9,240 nt of DNA, from positions 1 through 9,240 of the forward strand of contig JACQUT010000315.1 of NCBI GenBank assembly GCA_016267585.1, written 5' to 3'. This document shows positions 1 to 7,849 of the stretch, piece after piece. The notes below the pieces were generated by a model that had not been told where the DNA came from, did no database searches, and worked only from the letters and a program-made list of their open reading frames with translations. Positions within the stretch are counted from its first letter, which is position 1. Every line of letters begins with the position of its first letter. The position numbers and the translations under genes were made by a program. Source of the stretch: Cyanobacteria bacterium NC_groundwater_1444_Ag_S-0.65um_54_12. GTDB taxonomy: Bacteria; Cyanobacteriota; Sericytochromatia; S15B-MN24; VGJW01.

Positions 1-2416
1 CCTTGTTAGAATATTCAGCCAGTAGTTCGGCATGCGGCGGCTTGGGCGAGTGAAGTTCGTTTTTCTCTACCGGTAAAGTAATGGTGAAACAGCTTCCTTC
101 CCCTTCTCGTGAGGTGGCGGTTAGCCGCCCGCCATGCAGTTCGACTAAACCTTTGGCGATTGCCAGACCTAAACCCAGACCGCCAGCACGCATGACCGGG
201 CTAACGTCGCTACGGCTAAAGGCCGTAAATAGTTGTTTATATTGTGCGGCGGGTATCCCACATCCGGTATCCCACACGCAAATCTGGACCTGTTCACCAG
301 CAGGTACTACCCGGATACCTACTTTGCCCGGGGGTGATGTGAACTTGCAAGCATTTTTCAATAACTCGATCAGCGCCTGCGCGATGCGACGAGCATCTCC
401 CCAGATTAGCGGTACTATCGGCCCCACTTCGCTTTGCAGTTGTAGTCCCTTATTCTGAAAGTCAGGTTCTACGATTTGCTCTATGTTTTTTATGACCTCT
501 GCTAGATCCAGTTTACTGTAATAGAGTGGAAGAGCATCGCTCAAGAGTGCGCTGTAATCCAGCATGGCATTGATATGTTCGGTGAGCCGGCGCGCTCCGT
601 CTTCTAGACCTGCCAGCAGTGGATCTGCTGGATATTTTTCCGCCAGCAGTTCCGCATTGCCGATTATGAGCGAAAGCGGGGTCTTTATCTCGTGCGAGAC
701 CACCGAGATGATATTGTCTTTGAGATGAGATAGCTCTTTGGCTTGTTTGGTTTCCGCCAAATGCCATGCCAGTTTTTCAGCCGCGCTCTTGTGTTCCGTG
801 ATATCACGGATGATCCCTTCTATCGCAGCTAGCTTGCCCGCCTCGTAACTAGGCCAGTAGTGGCGATCGGTCCAAATAACGCGGCCATCCTTGGTACGCC
901 AGCGCAGAGTTAGTTGACCGCTGCTTCCAGTAGAAATGGAACGTAGCATGGTTTCGAAACGCGGCAGATCTTCTTCGATTACCAGTTTGAGAGGTAAATC
1001 GGGATCAGCATAGAACTCTTCTTGGCTGTAACCGGTAAGAGTTTCTACGGACGGTGTGATGTATTCCATTCGCCTATCCGGCAATAACAAATACCGATAG
1101 ATAACGTCTCGCGCATTTTCGGCCAAGAGTCTGAAACGCCGTTCGCTGGCTAAAAGCGCTTCTTCGGAGCGCTTGTGCGCGGTGATATCATTGCTCAGCT
1201 CCAGAATGCGCGCTGGTTTTCCTTGTTCATCGTGTTCGAGCGATAGTCGGCTTGCTACCATGATACTGGTTCCATCACGCGTCATATCTTCGAGTTCACC
1301 TTCCCAGAAATTCTTCTCTTCTAGAACCTTCCGGATAGCTCCGCAGGGCATGGGTCGCGGATGTCTGACGAGTTCATTTATGTGATGCCCCAGCACTTCT
1401 TGGCTGCTCCAGCCATAGCGATCGGCAGCCCCTTTATTCCAGAACAATACATGGCAATTCATGTCATAGGCGATGACGGTGTCATGCGTAAGCTCGAGAA
1501 GGCGAGCTTGATCTTGCAGTTTTACCTCGGCTGATTTTTGTCGGATATGGGCTTTGTCTAGCATGGCTGCATGCCAGCAGAGTAAACCAGACGCCGTGGC
1601 TATCAGCGAAATGGTCATTATTTCCAGACCGGTGATGGTATCGAAAAGACCAGCGCGCTCTCCTAGTAACCGCAGGATACCGAGGAACGGCGGGAAAATG
1701 ATCGTAATCGGCAATAACTGATGTAGTAGTATGCCACCTGGACTCTTGCGTACCAGGAAGTTTAGCAGACCGACCTCGGATCTAGCCAAGAGAATGCTGA
1801 TCGCGAACCCCATGAGCACTGCACTACTGACCGGAGTAGCGATCGTGTCATAATGACCGACATGGCCATCGGGAGCTACCAGCGCATAAAGTTGACAGAT
1901 CAGTACAACGTAAGGAATAGCAGTAGCAAGTAAGGCGAATATATCACTTATCACAGCACCATGACGTATTCGGGTATCGAATAGTAGCAGCGCCCAGCCT
2001 ATTGAGATTAATGCCAGTGCATCCCAAGGATTTGCTCGCATGAGCAAGGAAAATTGCGCTGGAGCTAATTGCCGGTCAGTCAGGATAGGCGCCAGGTTAG
2101 CTAACCAGTTATCTGGTGGGCTAATCAAGAGGATGATGCCGACGAATAGGACAAAAGCTGCCAAAAGCTTACTGTAACTGCCAGCTAGCGCCAAACGACC
2201 GGTTTTCTTTGCCAAGGCTAGCGAACAGCTCGCCAATAATAGCCCGCCGGCCACTGGTAGACTGATGGGCAGCTCTTTACCCGGTGTTTCCGGCAAAACT
2301 GCGGCAAACAGATAGCCGAGCATCATGACGAAAGCCGTGGCAGTGACGGCCAGCCTTAACAACTTACTCAAGAAATCATATGAAGCAACAAGCCGCAAAT
2401 CAAGTGATGGAGTCAT
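1..2416 (-). CDS. Membrane PAS-PAS sensor histidine kinase (3' end beyond the left edge)
   Basis: Reading the minus strand from the ATG at 2416-2414 gives 805 uninterrupted codons that run off the left edge, so the C-terminus is missing. The start is well fixed: an in-frame TAG lies two codons upstream, and a weak GAG ribosome site sits about 8 bases before the ATG. Residues about 17-270 hold roughly eight hydrophobic helices, which look like an integral membrane sensor. PAS domain 1 covers about 303-415 and ends in DITAHK. PAS domain 2 covers about 425-550 and ends in DITEHK. The HisKA motif SHEIKTP carries the phospho-acceptor His575. The HATPase_c domain has N-box Asn688 (ELLKNACKF), G1 Asp716 (DTGCGIP) and a G2 loop at 746-751 (GLGLGL), so the kinase looks catalytically intact. 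The sequence continues about 20 residues past the ATPase domain, so a receiver domain (hybrid kinase) cannot be excluded. The stimulus is unknown and no response regulator is visible in the window. Confidence 0.93.
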   Translation of the reverse strand, partial: MTPSLDLRLVASYDFLSKLLRLAVTATAFVMMLGYLFAAVLPETPGKELPISLPVAGGLLLASCSLALAKKTGRLALAGSYSKLLAAFVLFVGIILLISPPDNWLANLAPILTDRQLAPAQFSLLMRANPWDALALISIGWALLLFDTRIRHGAVISDIFALLATAIPYVVLICQLYALVAPDGHVGHYDTIATPVSSAVLMGFAISILLARSEVGLLNFLVRKSPGGILLHQLLPITIIFPPFLGILRLLGERAGLFDTITGLEIMTISLIATASGLLCWHAAMLDKAHIRQKSAEVKLQDQARLLELTHDTVIAYDMNCHVLFWNKGAADRYGWSSQEVLGHHINELVRHPRPMPCGAIRKVLEEKNFWEGELEDMTRDGTSIMVASRLSLEHDEQGKPARILELSNDITAHKRSEEALLASERRFRLLAENARDVIYRYLLLPDRRMEYITPSVETLTGYSQEEFYADPDLPLKLVIEEDLPRFETMLRSISTGSSGQLTLRWRTKDGRVIWTDRHYWPSYEAGKLAAIEGIIRDITEHKSAAEKLAWHLAETKQAKELSHLKDNIISVVSHEIKTPLSLIIGNAELLAEKYPADPLLAGLEDGARRLTEHINAMLDYSALLSDALPLYYSKLDLAEVIKNIEQIVEPDFQNKGLQLQSEVGPIVPLIWGDARRIAQALIELLKNACKFTSPPGKVGIRVVPAGEQVQICVWDTGCGIPAAQYKQLFTAFSRSDVSPVMRAGGLGLGLAIAKGLVELHGGRLTATSREGEGSCFTITLPVEKNELHSPKPPHAELLAEYSNK

Positions 2417-2535
2417 TTGCTATACTCGCACAGTTCTTTACCAATGATATTCACCTTACCTGTGCAGAATCTATTAGCAAAGGAACGATTAAGAGCTTTA
2501 TTTAGAAAAATTCAGTCAGGACAAAGCTAATAGGA
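2417..2535 (-). promoter_or_regulatory. rocD-kinase intergenic gap, possible weak kinase promoter
   Basis: This 119-base AT-rich gap separates the rocD stop from the kinase start. On the minus strand a TTGCTA element is followed 16 bases later by TAAGGT. This is a poor but possible sigma-70 pair, about 40 bases upstream of the ATG. An 8-base inverted repeat, CTATTAGC (2471-2478) and GCTAATAG (2526-2533), flanks the middle of the gap, and its left arm overlaps the candidate -35 element. There is no GC-rich hairpin with a T-tract, so I see no intrinsic terminator for rocD. The promoter call is a guess from consensus matching. Confidence 0.2.
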
Positions 2536-3753
2536 TTAATCTCGCAAGACAGCAAGCAATTGTTCAGTTGCCCACAGCAGATCGGTTTCCGAAATTACTA
2601 ATGGCGGAGCAAAACGAATGACCCGGGCATGGGTCTCTTTGCAGAGCAACCCCCGTTTCTCGAGGGCTTCGCAATAAGGACGAGCTGGCTTGTCTAACTC
2701 GATACCAATCAATAAACCCTTGCCGCGCACTTCCACCACGCCAGGGCTTTGCGAACGTTGCAATTGCGAGATGGCCAATTGCCCCAAAGTATGAGCTCTT
2801 TCTACCAATCTTTCCGCTTCAATTACCTCGAGCGCAGCGAGTGCTACCGCGCAACCCAACGGATTACCGCCAAAGGTACTACCATGATCGCCAGGCGTAA
2901 ATACCTGCATTACCTCAGCTCGCGCCAGCATGGCAGACACCGGATAAAAACCACCAGAAAGGGCCTTCCCTAATACGAGCACATCCGGCACGATTTCTTC
3001 ATGCTGGAAAGCAAAGAGTTTCCCCGTGCGGCCTAATCCGGTTTGAATTTCGTCCAAGATCAGTAGAACGTCATGCTCCCTACAAAGTTGTGCTGCTTGG
3101 CGCAGAAAGCCTTCTGGCGGCACTATCACTCCGGCCTCACCCTGGATCGGTTCTACCAGAAACGCGCAGGTATCAGGGGTGATGGCAGCGCGCAGAGCAG
3201 CTATATCACCATAAGGAATAATGCGAAAACCCGGGGTGAAAGGTCCAAAGCCTTCACGGTATTGCGATTCTGTCGAAAAACTTACTATGGTAGTGGTACG
3301 GCCATGAAAATTATTCTCACAAACGATTATTTCTGCACTATTTGCGGTCACCCCTTTTACTTGATAGGCCCATTTCCGCGCTGCCTTGAGCGCGGTCTCT
3401 ACCGCTTCTGCTCCGGTATTCATCGGGAGTACCCGGGGCATTCCGCTCAATTTTACTAGCTTCTGGTAAAGAAGGCCGAGTTTGTCGTTGTGGAAAGCGC
3501 GAGAAGTTATGGTAAGGCGGGCAGCTTGCTCTACCAGCGCTTTCAGAATGTGCGGATGTACATGGCCCTGATTGAGCGCTGAATAGGCGCTAAGACAGTC
3601 CAGGTAACGTCGTCCCTCGAGGTCGGTCACCCAGGCACCCTGACCTTCAGTGAGCATGACTGGTAGGGGATGGTAATTATGGGCGCCTAGCTCATTTTCC
3701 AGGTCCATTAGGGACGAGGCGTCCAGCATGGTGGGTGAGGTAGAAGAAGACAT
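2536..3753 (-). CDS. rocD: Ornithine aminotransferase (ornithine--oxo-acid transaminase)
   Basis: This 405-residue protein is a class III (fold type I) PLP aminotransferase. The enzyme moves the delta-amino group of ornithine to 2-oxoglutarate, giving glutamate-5-semialdehyde and glutamate in the cytoplasm. It links arginine/ornithine breakdown to proline and glutamate. Visible landmarks are the phosphate-loop motif NTGAEA (112-117), FHGRT with Arg152, EPIQGEAGV with Glu206, the cofactor Asp234 in LDEIQTG, the Schiff-base lysine Lys263 in LGKALSGG, and GSTFGGNPL. Tyr57 in SAYSALNQGH matches the tyrosine that marks ornithine aminotransferases against acetylornithine or GABA aminotransferases, so rocD fits better than argD. 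The start was chosen at 3753 because AGGAG lies 8 bases upstream; the frame stays open 17 codons further to an ATG at 3804, but that one lacks such a site. The gene follows the MCE gene after 114 bases and may be read through from it or have its own promoter. Confidence 0.93.
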   Translation of the reverse strand: MSSSTSPTMLDASSLMDLENELGAHNYHPLPVMLTEGQGAWVTDLEGRRYLDCLSAYSALNQGHVHPHILKALVEQAARLTITSRAFHNDKLGLLYQKLVKLSGMPRVLPMNTGAEAVETALKAARKWAYQVKGVTANSAEIIVCENNFHGRTTTIVSFSTESQYREGFGPFTPGFRIIPYGDIAALRAAITPDTCAFLVEPIQGEAGVIVPPEGFLRQAAQLCREHDVLLILDEIQTGLGRTGKLFAFQHEEIVPDVLVLGKALSGGFYPVSAMLARAEVMQVFTPGDHGSTFGGNPLGCAVALAALEVIEAERLVERAHTLGQLAISQLQRSQSPGVVEVRGKGLLIGIELDKPARPYCEALEKRGLLCKETHARVIRFAPPLVISETDLLWATEQLLAVLRD

Positions 3754-3867
3754 CGCCTTGACTCCTGTACAATCTTGCTGGCAAAGGGACCAGATAACTC
3801 TCATGATCTACCGATTCAAGCAACAATATTAACCTGATTTTACCGTAAAAAATAATAAACCCTCCCC
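3754..3867 (-). promoter_or_regulatory. MCE gene-rocD intergenic gap with AT-rich block
   Basis: This 114-base gap separates the MCE stop from the rocD start. The part next to the MCE gene (about 3820-3860) is very AT-rich and contains an odd palindrome, TTTTACCGTAAAA, at 3838-3850. On the minus strand a TAATAT hexamer could act as a -10 element, but no well-spaced -35 accompanies it. The palindrome is AT-rich and has no GC-rich stem, so it is not a convincing terminator. A promoter or operator for rocD here is possible but unproven. Confidence 0.2.
3762..3766 (-). promoter_or_regulatory. Ribosome binding site deciding the rocD start
   Basis: The minus strand reads AGGAG followed by 8 bases and then ATG at 3753-3751. 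It is the best Shine-Dalgarno match near this gene and argues against the longer reading that begins at 3804. Confidence 0.8.
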
Positions 3868-5208
3868 TTAATCTAGCGGGCGCCATTGTATGCCTACGCG
3901 CGCACTGGAAAATTCTGGAACATCACGCTTGAGCGACTGTATCCACTCGAAACTTATGCCGTAACGCTGGCCCAGGAAATCGGGAAAGAGCAGCGCCGAA
4001 AGGCGCACTTGCGTTCTGACCGGGTCAAATAGCTCGGCACGCACTTCGGTACCGGCCAGTGGTACGAAATCGATGCCCATGCCCATCTTGGAACGAATCA
4101 GGCCCAGGTGAAAACCGGTGCTGGGCGCAAAGAATTGCGGCAACCCCCAGGTAAGCGTGAACAAGGTATTCTGTCCGAGTTCCTCGGCTCCCGCCACGAA
4201 GGCCGTTTCACCAACGCCTAAACGCAGTGATAAGTTGCCGGAAAGGGTATTGAGATTTGCCGGAGTCTGGGCAACATCGGATTGCGTGATGCCCTGCAAT
4301 TCCAGTCGCGGAGAGAAGGCAGGAATTTTTCCGCCCTCTTGTCCCTGGAAACTGGCAAGCTGAGTTTGGGTTTGCTTGACAATGTCCGCCAGGTCGGCTT
4401 TCTGCTTCGGATCGGAAGTAAAGGCATCTATTTGGCCAGCTACATGATCGAGGCGTCCGGAGAGCCGGGCCAAGCTGTCCATCGCCTCTTGGGCGGCATT
4501 GCGCTTGTCAGGCGAGCCTAGCAGTGATTGGTAAGATTGGCGTAGACCACCGGTAAGAAAACGCAAATCCTCTACCATGGCACGCATGTCTTTTTCTTGC
4601 ACCGTTCCGGCTAGTTGTTTGCCATGAGCGACGAATTGTTCAGCTTCGATTACCAGCTGATCGAGATGTTCTGACAAGGTGTCTAACTTGGCAAAAATGG
4701 TCTGCACTGCTTCCAAGCTGCGCTGGAAAGTAGCCTTGGTTTGGGGCGAGTCGATATAGCGTCCGATGGATTTAACAGCTTGATCGGCAGCTTCAAAGGT
4801 CGTGTCCAAGCGCACCGGATCGTCACCACGCAAAAACGCGCCGCTACTTAGCAGATTTGTCGCAGGTTCAGTGGGTGGGAAGATTTCTAGCGCTTTTTCA
4901 CCGATCAAACCCTTGGAATAAATCTTGAACCGTGAACCTTGGTAGATTTTCGTAGCGTTGTCTTCGATGAGGCATTCGACCAGTACCGTGCGCTCTTGCG
5001 GGACCACAGTCAGCACGCGGCCTACCCGTACTCCCATCAATAACACGCTGGCCCCTGGCGTAAGGCCATTGACATCGGAATATACCAGTTTGAAGCGATA
5101 ACCGGTGGTCTTGACCTGATAGCGCGTAAGCCAGATCAAAGAGAGCACAAGCAGCACGGCACCCAGCGCGGTAACTAAGCCGACTTTGGTGGCAGGGCTG
5201 GTCTTCAT
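3868..5208 (-). CDS. MlaD-like MCE-domain lipid transport protein, long form
   Basis: This 446-residue protein is the substrate-binding MCE subunit of a lipid ABC transporter. It should be anchored in the inner membrane with its bulk in the periplasm. One N-terminal transmembrane helix (about 10-27) is followed by an MCE domain at about 34-115, with the typical pattern YSDVNGLTPGASVLLMGVRV and a GLIGEKALEI strand. Residues about 135-292 are charged, heptad-like and probably helical, suggesting a coiled-coil or needle. From about 300 to the end the sequence switches to alternating polar/hydrophobic stretches (NLSLRLGV, TLFTLTWGL, RVGIQWRP) that look like beta strands. E. coli MlaD is about 183 residues, so over half of this protein is extra. 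The start lies 10 bases after the ATPase gene stop, within one operon. The lipid carried and the direction of transport cannot be read from sequence. I leave the symbol blank because it is not a simple MlaD orthologue. Confidence 0.9.
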   Translation of the reverse strand: MKTSPATKVGLVTALGAVLLVLSLIWLTRYQVKTTGYRFKLVYSDVNGLTPGASVLLMGVRVGRVLTVVPQERTVLVECLIEDNATKIYQGSRFKIYSKGLIGEKALEIFPPTEPATNLLSSGAFLRGDDPVRLDTTFEAADQAVKSIGRYIDSPQTKATFQRSLEAVQTIFAKLDTLSEHLDQLVIEAEQFVAHGKQLAGTVQEKDMRAMVEDLRFLTGGLRQSYQSLLGSPDKRNAAQEAMDSLARLSGRLDHVAGQIDAFTSDPKQKADLADIVKQTQTQLASFQGQEGGKIPAFSPRLELQGITQSDVAQTPANLNTLSGNLSLRLGVGETAFVAGAEELGQNTLFTLTWGLPQFFAPSTGFHLGLIRSKMGMGIDFVPLAGTEVRAELFDPVRTQVRLSALLFPDFLGQRYGISFEWIQSLKRDVPEFSSARVGIQWRPLD

Positions 5209-5218
5209 GACTAACGCT

Positions 5219-5989
5219 CTATACCCAACCGGGAGGAACTTCTCCGCGCAAAAAACCGCGAATACGCGGATCGGTCGACTCGCGAAGCCCGGCCGGGGAA
5301 CCTTCGCCTATTATCTTGCCGTTTAACAACATGACAACGCGGTCAGCAGTACGAAAAATAGTAGATAACTGATGCGTGACGACTATAGAAGTGACACCTA
5401 GCTGACGGGTCAACAAAACTATCAGATCTTCTATCACCGTACTGGTGATGGGATCTAGCCCGGTGGTAGGCTCGTCGTAGAGCACGAGCGCGGGGTCGCG
5501 GGCGATCGCCCGCGCGATCGCCACGCGTTTTTGCATGCCGCCGGAAAGCTCACCAGGTCGCAGGTTCCCCTGATCCTTGAGGCCAACTAGCCGGAGTTTC
5601 TCTTCAGCAATGCGATAGCTTTCGGCTGGCGCTAGTTTGGCGTGCTCGAGCAGTGCAAAAGCCACGTTTTCTATTATGGTCAATGAATCGAAGAGTGCTG
5701 CCGATTGGAAAACCATGCCCAATTGCTCCCGATAAGCGAACCAATCTGCGCGGCGAAACGTTGCCAGATCTCTGCCATCCACCAGCACTCGCCCAGCATC
5801 TGGCCGCTGCAGACCGAGCAACAAACGCAAAATCGTGCTTTTGCCACAGCCCGATGGGCCGATAATTACCGTGATCTGGCCCGGCACAAAGACGATGTCC
5901 ACTCCTTGCAAGACATATTTGGTGTCGAAGAACTTTTCGACATGCTCTAGCTGAGCGTTCAGGCTCGTCATCCGATCAATGCGACTCAC
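5219..5989 (-). CDS. mlaF: MlaF-like ABC transporter ATP-binding protein
   Basis: This cytoplasmic ATPase powers the MCE/Mla lipid transporter. In 256-residue numbering it has Walker A GPSGCGKST (44-52), Q-loop Gln95 in MVFQSAALF, signature LSGGM (148-152), Walker B LVLYDEP with catalytic Glu173, the D-loop in TTGLDP, and switch His206. All parts needed for ATP hydrolysis are present. The SAALFDSLTIIENVAF stretch and the TTGLDPITS context match MlaF-type ATPases. The first possible start is a GTG at 5989, overlapping the permease gene by 14 bases. An ATG at 5971, 4 bases after the permease stop, would give 250 residues, and neither has a clear ribosome site. Either way translation is probably coupled to the permease gene. 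The symbol is by family and operon position. Confidence 0.93.
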   Translation of the reverse strand: MSRIDRMTSLNAQLEHVEKFFDTKYVLQGVDIVFVPGQITVIIGPSGCGKSTILRLLLGLQRPDAGRVLVDGRDLATFRRADWFAYREQLGMVFQSAALFDSLTIIENVAFALLEHAKLAPAESYRIAEEKLRLVGLKDQGNLRPGELSGGMQKRVAIARAIARDPALVLYDEPTTGLDPITSTVIEDLIVLLTRQLGVTSIVVTHQLSTIFRTADRVVMLLNGKIIGEGSPAGLRESTDPRIRGFLRGEVPPGWV

Positions 5990-6761
5990 CGCCCGGGAAA
6001 AGCCAAGAAGACAGGAAATAGTTACTGATGAAGATTGCTAGCAACGCAATGACCACACTCTGTGTGGTTGCTGCCCCCACTCCTTGGGCGCCGCCACGAG
6101 CCGACATGCCCTTCTGGCAACCGACAATGGCTACTATCCAACCGAAAAGCGCTGCCTTGCCGAGCCCTTTCAGGATGTCAGCCGGACCTATCAAAGAGCG
6201 CACCGACTCAGTAAAAAGTAGCGGACTTATGCCTTTCAAGGCCGTGGCAACTAGATATCCGCCCGCAATACCCAATACATCCGAAAAGAAAGTTAACAAA
6301 GGTAGCATGGTCAGGCAGGCGAGTACGCGAGGCAATACCAGGTAACGTACCGGATCGGTTGCCAAGGAGATCAAGGCATCAATTTGTTCGGTTACCTTCA
6401 TGGTACCTAGCTCGGCTGCGATGGCTGCCGACACGCGGCCGGCAAATACCACCCCGGTAAGCGTGGGCCCCAGTTCACGGACTATGGCCATGGCAGCTAC
6501 ACCGCCAATTACACTGGTGGCGCCATAATTGATGAACTCGTTGGCTATTTGCAAGGTAAATACCATACCCACCGAAAGGGCAGTAAGCAAAGCGATTGGC
6601 AAACTGCCTATGCCGATGAAGACCATTTGCCGAAACGTGTTGCGCCAGTGAAGGTGCCCGCAGGTTAGCAATCGTAGGGCCTGGAAGCTCAAGATGGAGT
6701 AATTGCCAAGAGCCTCGAACCAGTTCAATAAGCATTGCCCCAGGGCAGAAAAGAAGCTCAT
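5976..6761 (-). CDS. mlaE: MlaE-like ABC transporter permease
   Basis: This 261-residue integral membrane protein (E. coli MlaE is 260) forms the inner-membrane channel of the MCE/Mla lipid transporter, usually as a dimer. The family hallmark is clear: VRELGP at about 94-99, followed by GVVFAGRVSAAIAAELGTMK and VTEQIDAL. The C-terminal part has GARGG-type loops (SARGGAQGVGAATT) and a last hydrophobic helix. Hydrophobic segments lie at about 46-70, 81-95, 143-173, 205-215 and 234-255. I chose the ATG at 6761 because it overlaps the tgt stop as ATGA, a classic coupling arrangement, and gives the usual family length. The frame is open to a GTG at 6779, which would add six residues. The ATPase and MCE genes follow directly. 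Confidence 0.93.
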   Translation of the reverse strand: MSFFSALGQCLLNWFEALGNYSILSFQALRLLTCGHLHWRNTFRQMVFIGIGSLPIALLTALSVGMVFTLQIANEFINYGATSVIGGVAAMAIVRELGPTLTGVVFAGRVSAAIAAELGTMKVTEQIDALISLATDPVRYLVLPRVLACLTMLPLLTFFSDVLGIAGGYLVATALKGISPLLFTESVRSLIGPADILKGLGKAALFGWIVAIVGCQKGMSARGGAQGVGAATTQSVVIALLAIFISNYFLSSWLFPGGESH

Positions 6762-7849
6762 TGCCGGCGATCGTAGCACAACTGCTGGAAAGTTCCTGCC
6801 AGAATCTCGCGTCTTAGCCGCTCAGCTGTGCGCACCAGAGTACGAATGTTGTGGATAGAGAGCAGAGTGTGGGACAGATATTCCCCGCAGCGGGCCAGAT
6901 GATGCAAATAGCGGCGATCGTATCTGGCGCAGGTAGTACAATCGCAAGTGACATCCAGCGGCTGAGCATCCTCGCGAAATCGCGCGTTGGTGATATGAAT
7001 TCGTTCACCTTCTGCCCAGACCGTTCCGTGTCGTGCCATCCGGGTAGGATGAACACAATCGAACATATCGATACCTGCGGCGCTGGCGGCCTGTAAATCG
7101 GCGGGCGTACCTACTCCCATCAGATAGCGTGGCTTGTGAAAGGGTAAAAGTGGCGCGGTAACTTGGAGCGTCTCGATCATGGCAGTGCGAGATTCCCCTA
7201 CCGAAAGCCCTCCCACCGCGTAACCTGGAAAGTTCAGTGCGACTAGCGCTCGTGCCGAACGTTCACGTTCTGCCGGATCAGTGCCGCCTTGTACTATGCC
7301 GAAAAGTGCTTGAGCCGGGTTCTGGTGAGACGCCAGGCAACGCTCGGCCCAGCAAGTGGTGCGATCTACCGCAGCACGTATTTGTTCCGGGCTAGCCGGC
7401 AGCTTGACACACTCGTCCAGTACCATTGCAATATCGGCGCCCAGGGCATTTTGCACAGCCATGGAGCGCTCGGGGCTCATGAAGTGTCGCGAGCCATCTC
7501 GAGGAGCTTTGAACCAGACGCCATCCGGCGTGACAGTGCGCAACTCGGCCAGGGAAAATACCTGAAAGCCGCCAGAATCGGTGAGTAGCGCTCCGGGCCA
7601 GCGCATGAAAGCGTGCAGTCCGCCAGCACGCTCGATCAATTCTGCGCCGGGTCGCAACATGCAATGAAAGGCATTGGCCAGTACCAGCCTGGCTCCGGTT
7701 TCCCAGACCTGTTCCGGGGTAAGTGCCTTGACGGCCGCTTGCGTTCCCACTGGCATGAATGCCGGTGTGAGTAGCACGCCATGCGGTGTGACGAGCCGAC
7801 CAGCGCGAGCGTTGCCGCAGACGGCCTCTACCTGAAAAGTTAGAGCCAT
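6758..7849 (-). CDS. tgt: Queuine/preQ1 tRNA-guanine transglycosylase
   Basis: Tgt swaps guanine-34 in the anticodon of GUN tRNAs (Asp, Asn, His, Tyr) for preQ1, a step in bacterial queuosine synthesis. The 363-residue protein has normal length. Asp91 lies in LLTDSGGFQVFSL. The nucleophile Asp264 lies in GIDMFDCVHPTR and matches E. coli Asp264. FGIVQGG and LMGVGTPADL are present. The zinc ligands Cys302, Cys304, Cys307 (CDCTTC) and His333 all match E. coli positions. The N-terminal GRLVTPHG and PAFMPVGT motifs support the ATG at 7849, and an in-frame TGA two codons upstream rules out an earlier start. One oddity is that the only good Shine-Dalgarno sequence (GAGGA, 7850-7854) directly abuts the ATG. 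Another is that the usual NTYHLxLRPG motif reads NAFHCMLRPG, and DECxxYPA reads DECVKLPA. The stop overlaps the permease start. Confidence 0.96.
   Translation of the reverse strand: MALTFQVEAVCGNARAGRLVTPHGVLLTPAFMPVGTQAAVKALTPEQVWETGARLVLANAFHCMLRPGAELIERAGGLHAFMRWPGALLTDSGGFQVFSLAELRTVTPDGVWFKAPRDGSRHFMSPERSMAVQNALGADIAMVLDECVKLPASPEQIRAAVDRTTCWAERCLASHQNPAQALFGIVQGGTDPAERERSARALVALNFPGYAVGGLSVGESRTAMIETLQVTAPLLPFHKPRYLMGVGTPADLQAASAAGIDMFDCVHPTRMARHGTVWAEGERIHITNARFREDAQPLDVTCDCTTCARYDRRYLHHLARCGEYLSHTLLSIHNIRTLVRTAERLRREILAGTFQQLCYDRRQ

Noticed and set aside
81..458. Plus-strand open frame of 125 codons
   Set aside because: It lies antisense to the HATPase_c domain of the kinase, which reads cleanly on the minus strand; its product is proline/serine-rich with no recognisable motif.
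1..2416. Suspicion that the left 2.4 kb is a broken gene or non-coding
   Set aside because: Reading through on the minus strand gives one unbroken frame with all kinase motifs in order; it is only cut by the window edge.
3073..3459. Plus-strand open frame of 128 codons
   Set aside because: Antisense to the rocD catalytic core, which has full family motifs; no domain features of its own.
2536..3753. argD (acetylornithine aminotransferase)
   Set aside because: The SAYSALNQGH tyrosine and the NTGAEAVETALKAARKWAY region fit ornithine aminotransferase better.
3754..3804. Seventeen-residue N-terminal extension of RocD
   Set aside because: The internal ATG at 3753 has an AGGAG at ideal spacing, and the family does not need the extra residues.
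3838..3850. Intrinsic terminator after the MCE gene
   Set aside because: The palindrome is AT-rich with almost no loop and lacks a GC-rich stem.
7289..7588. Plus-strand open frame of 99 codons
   Set aside because: Antisense to tgt, which is intact; no supporting start signal or motif.
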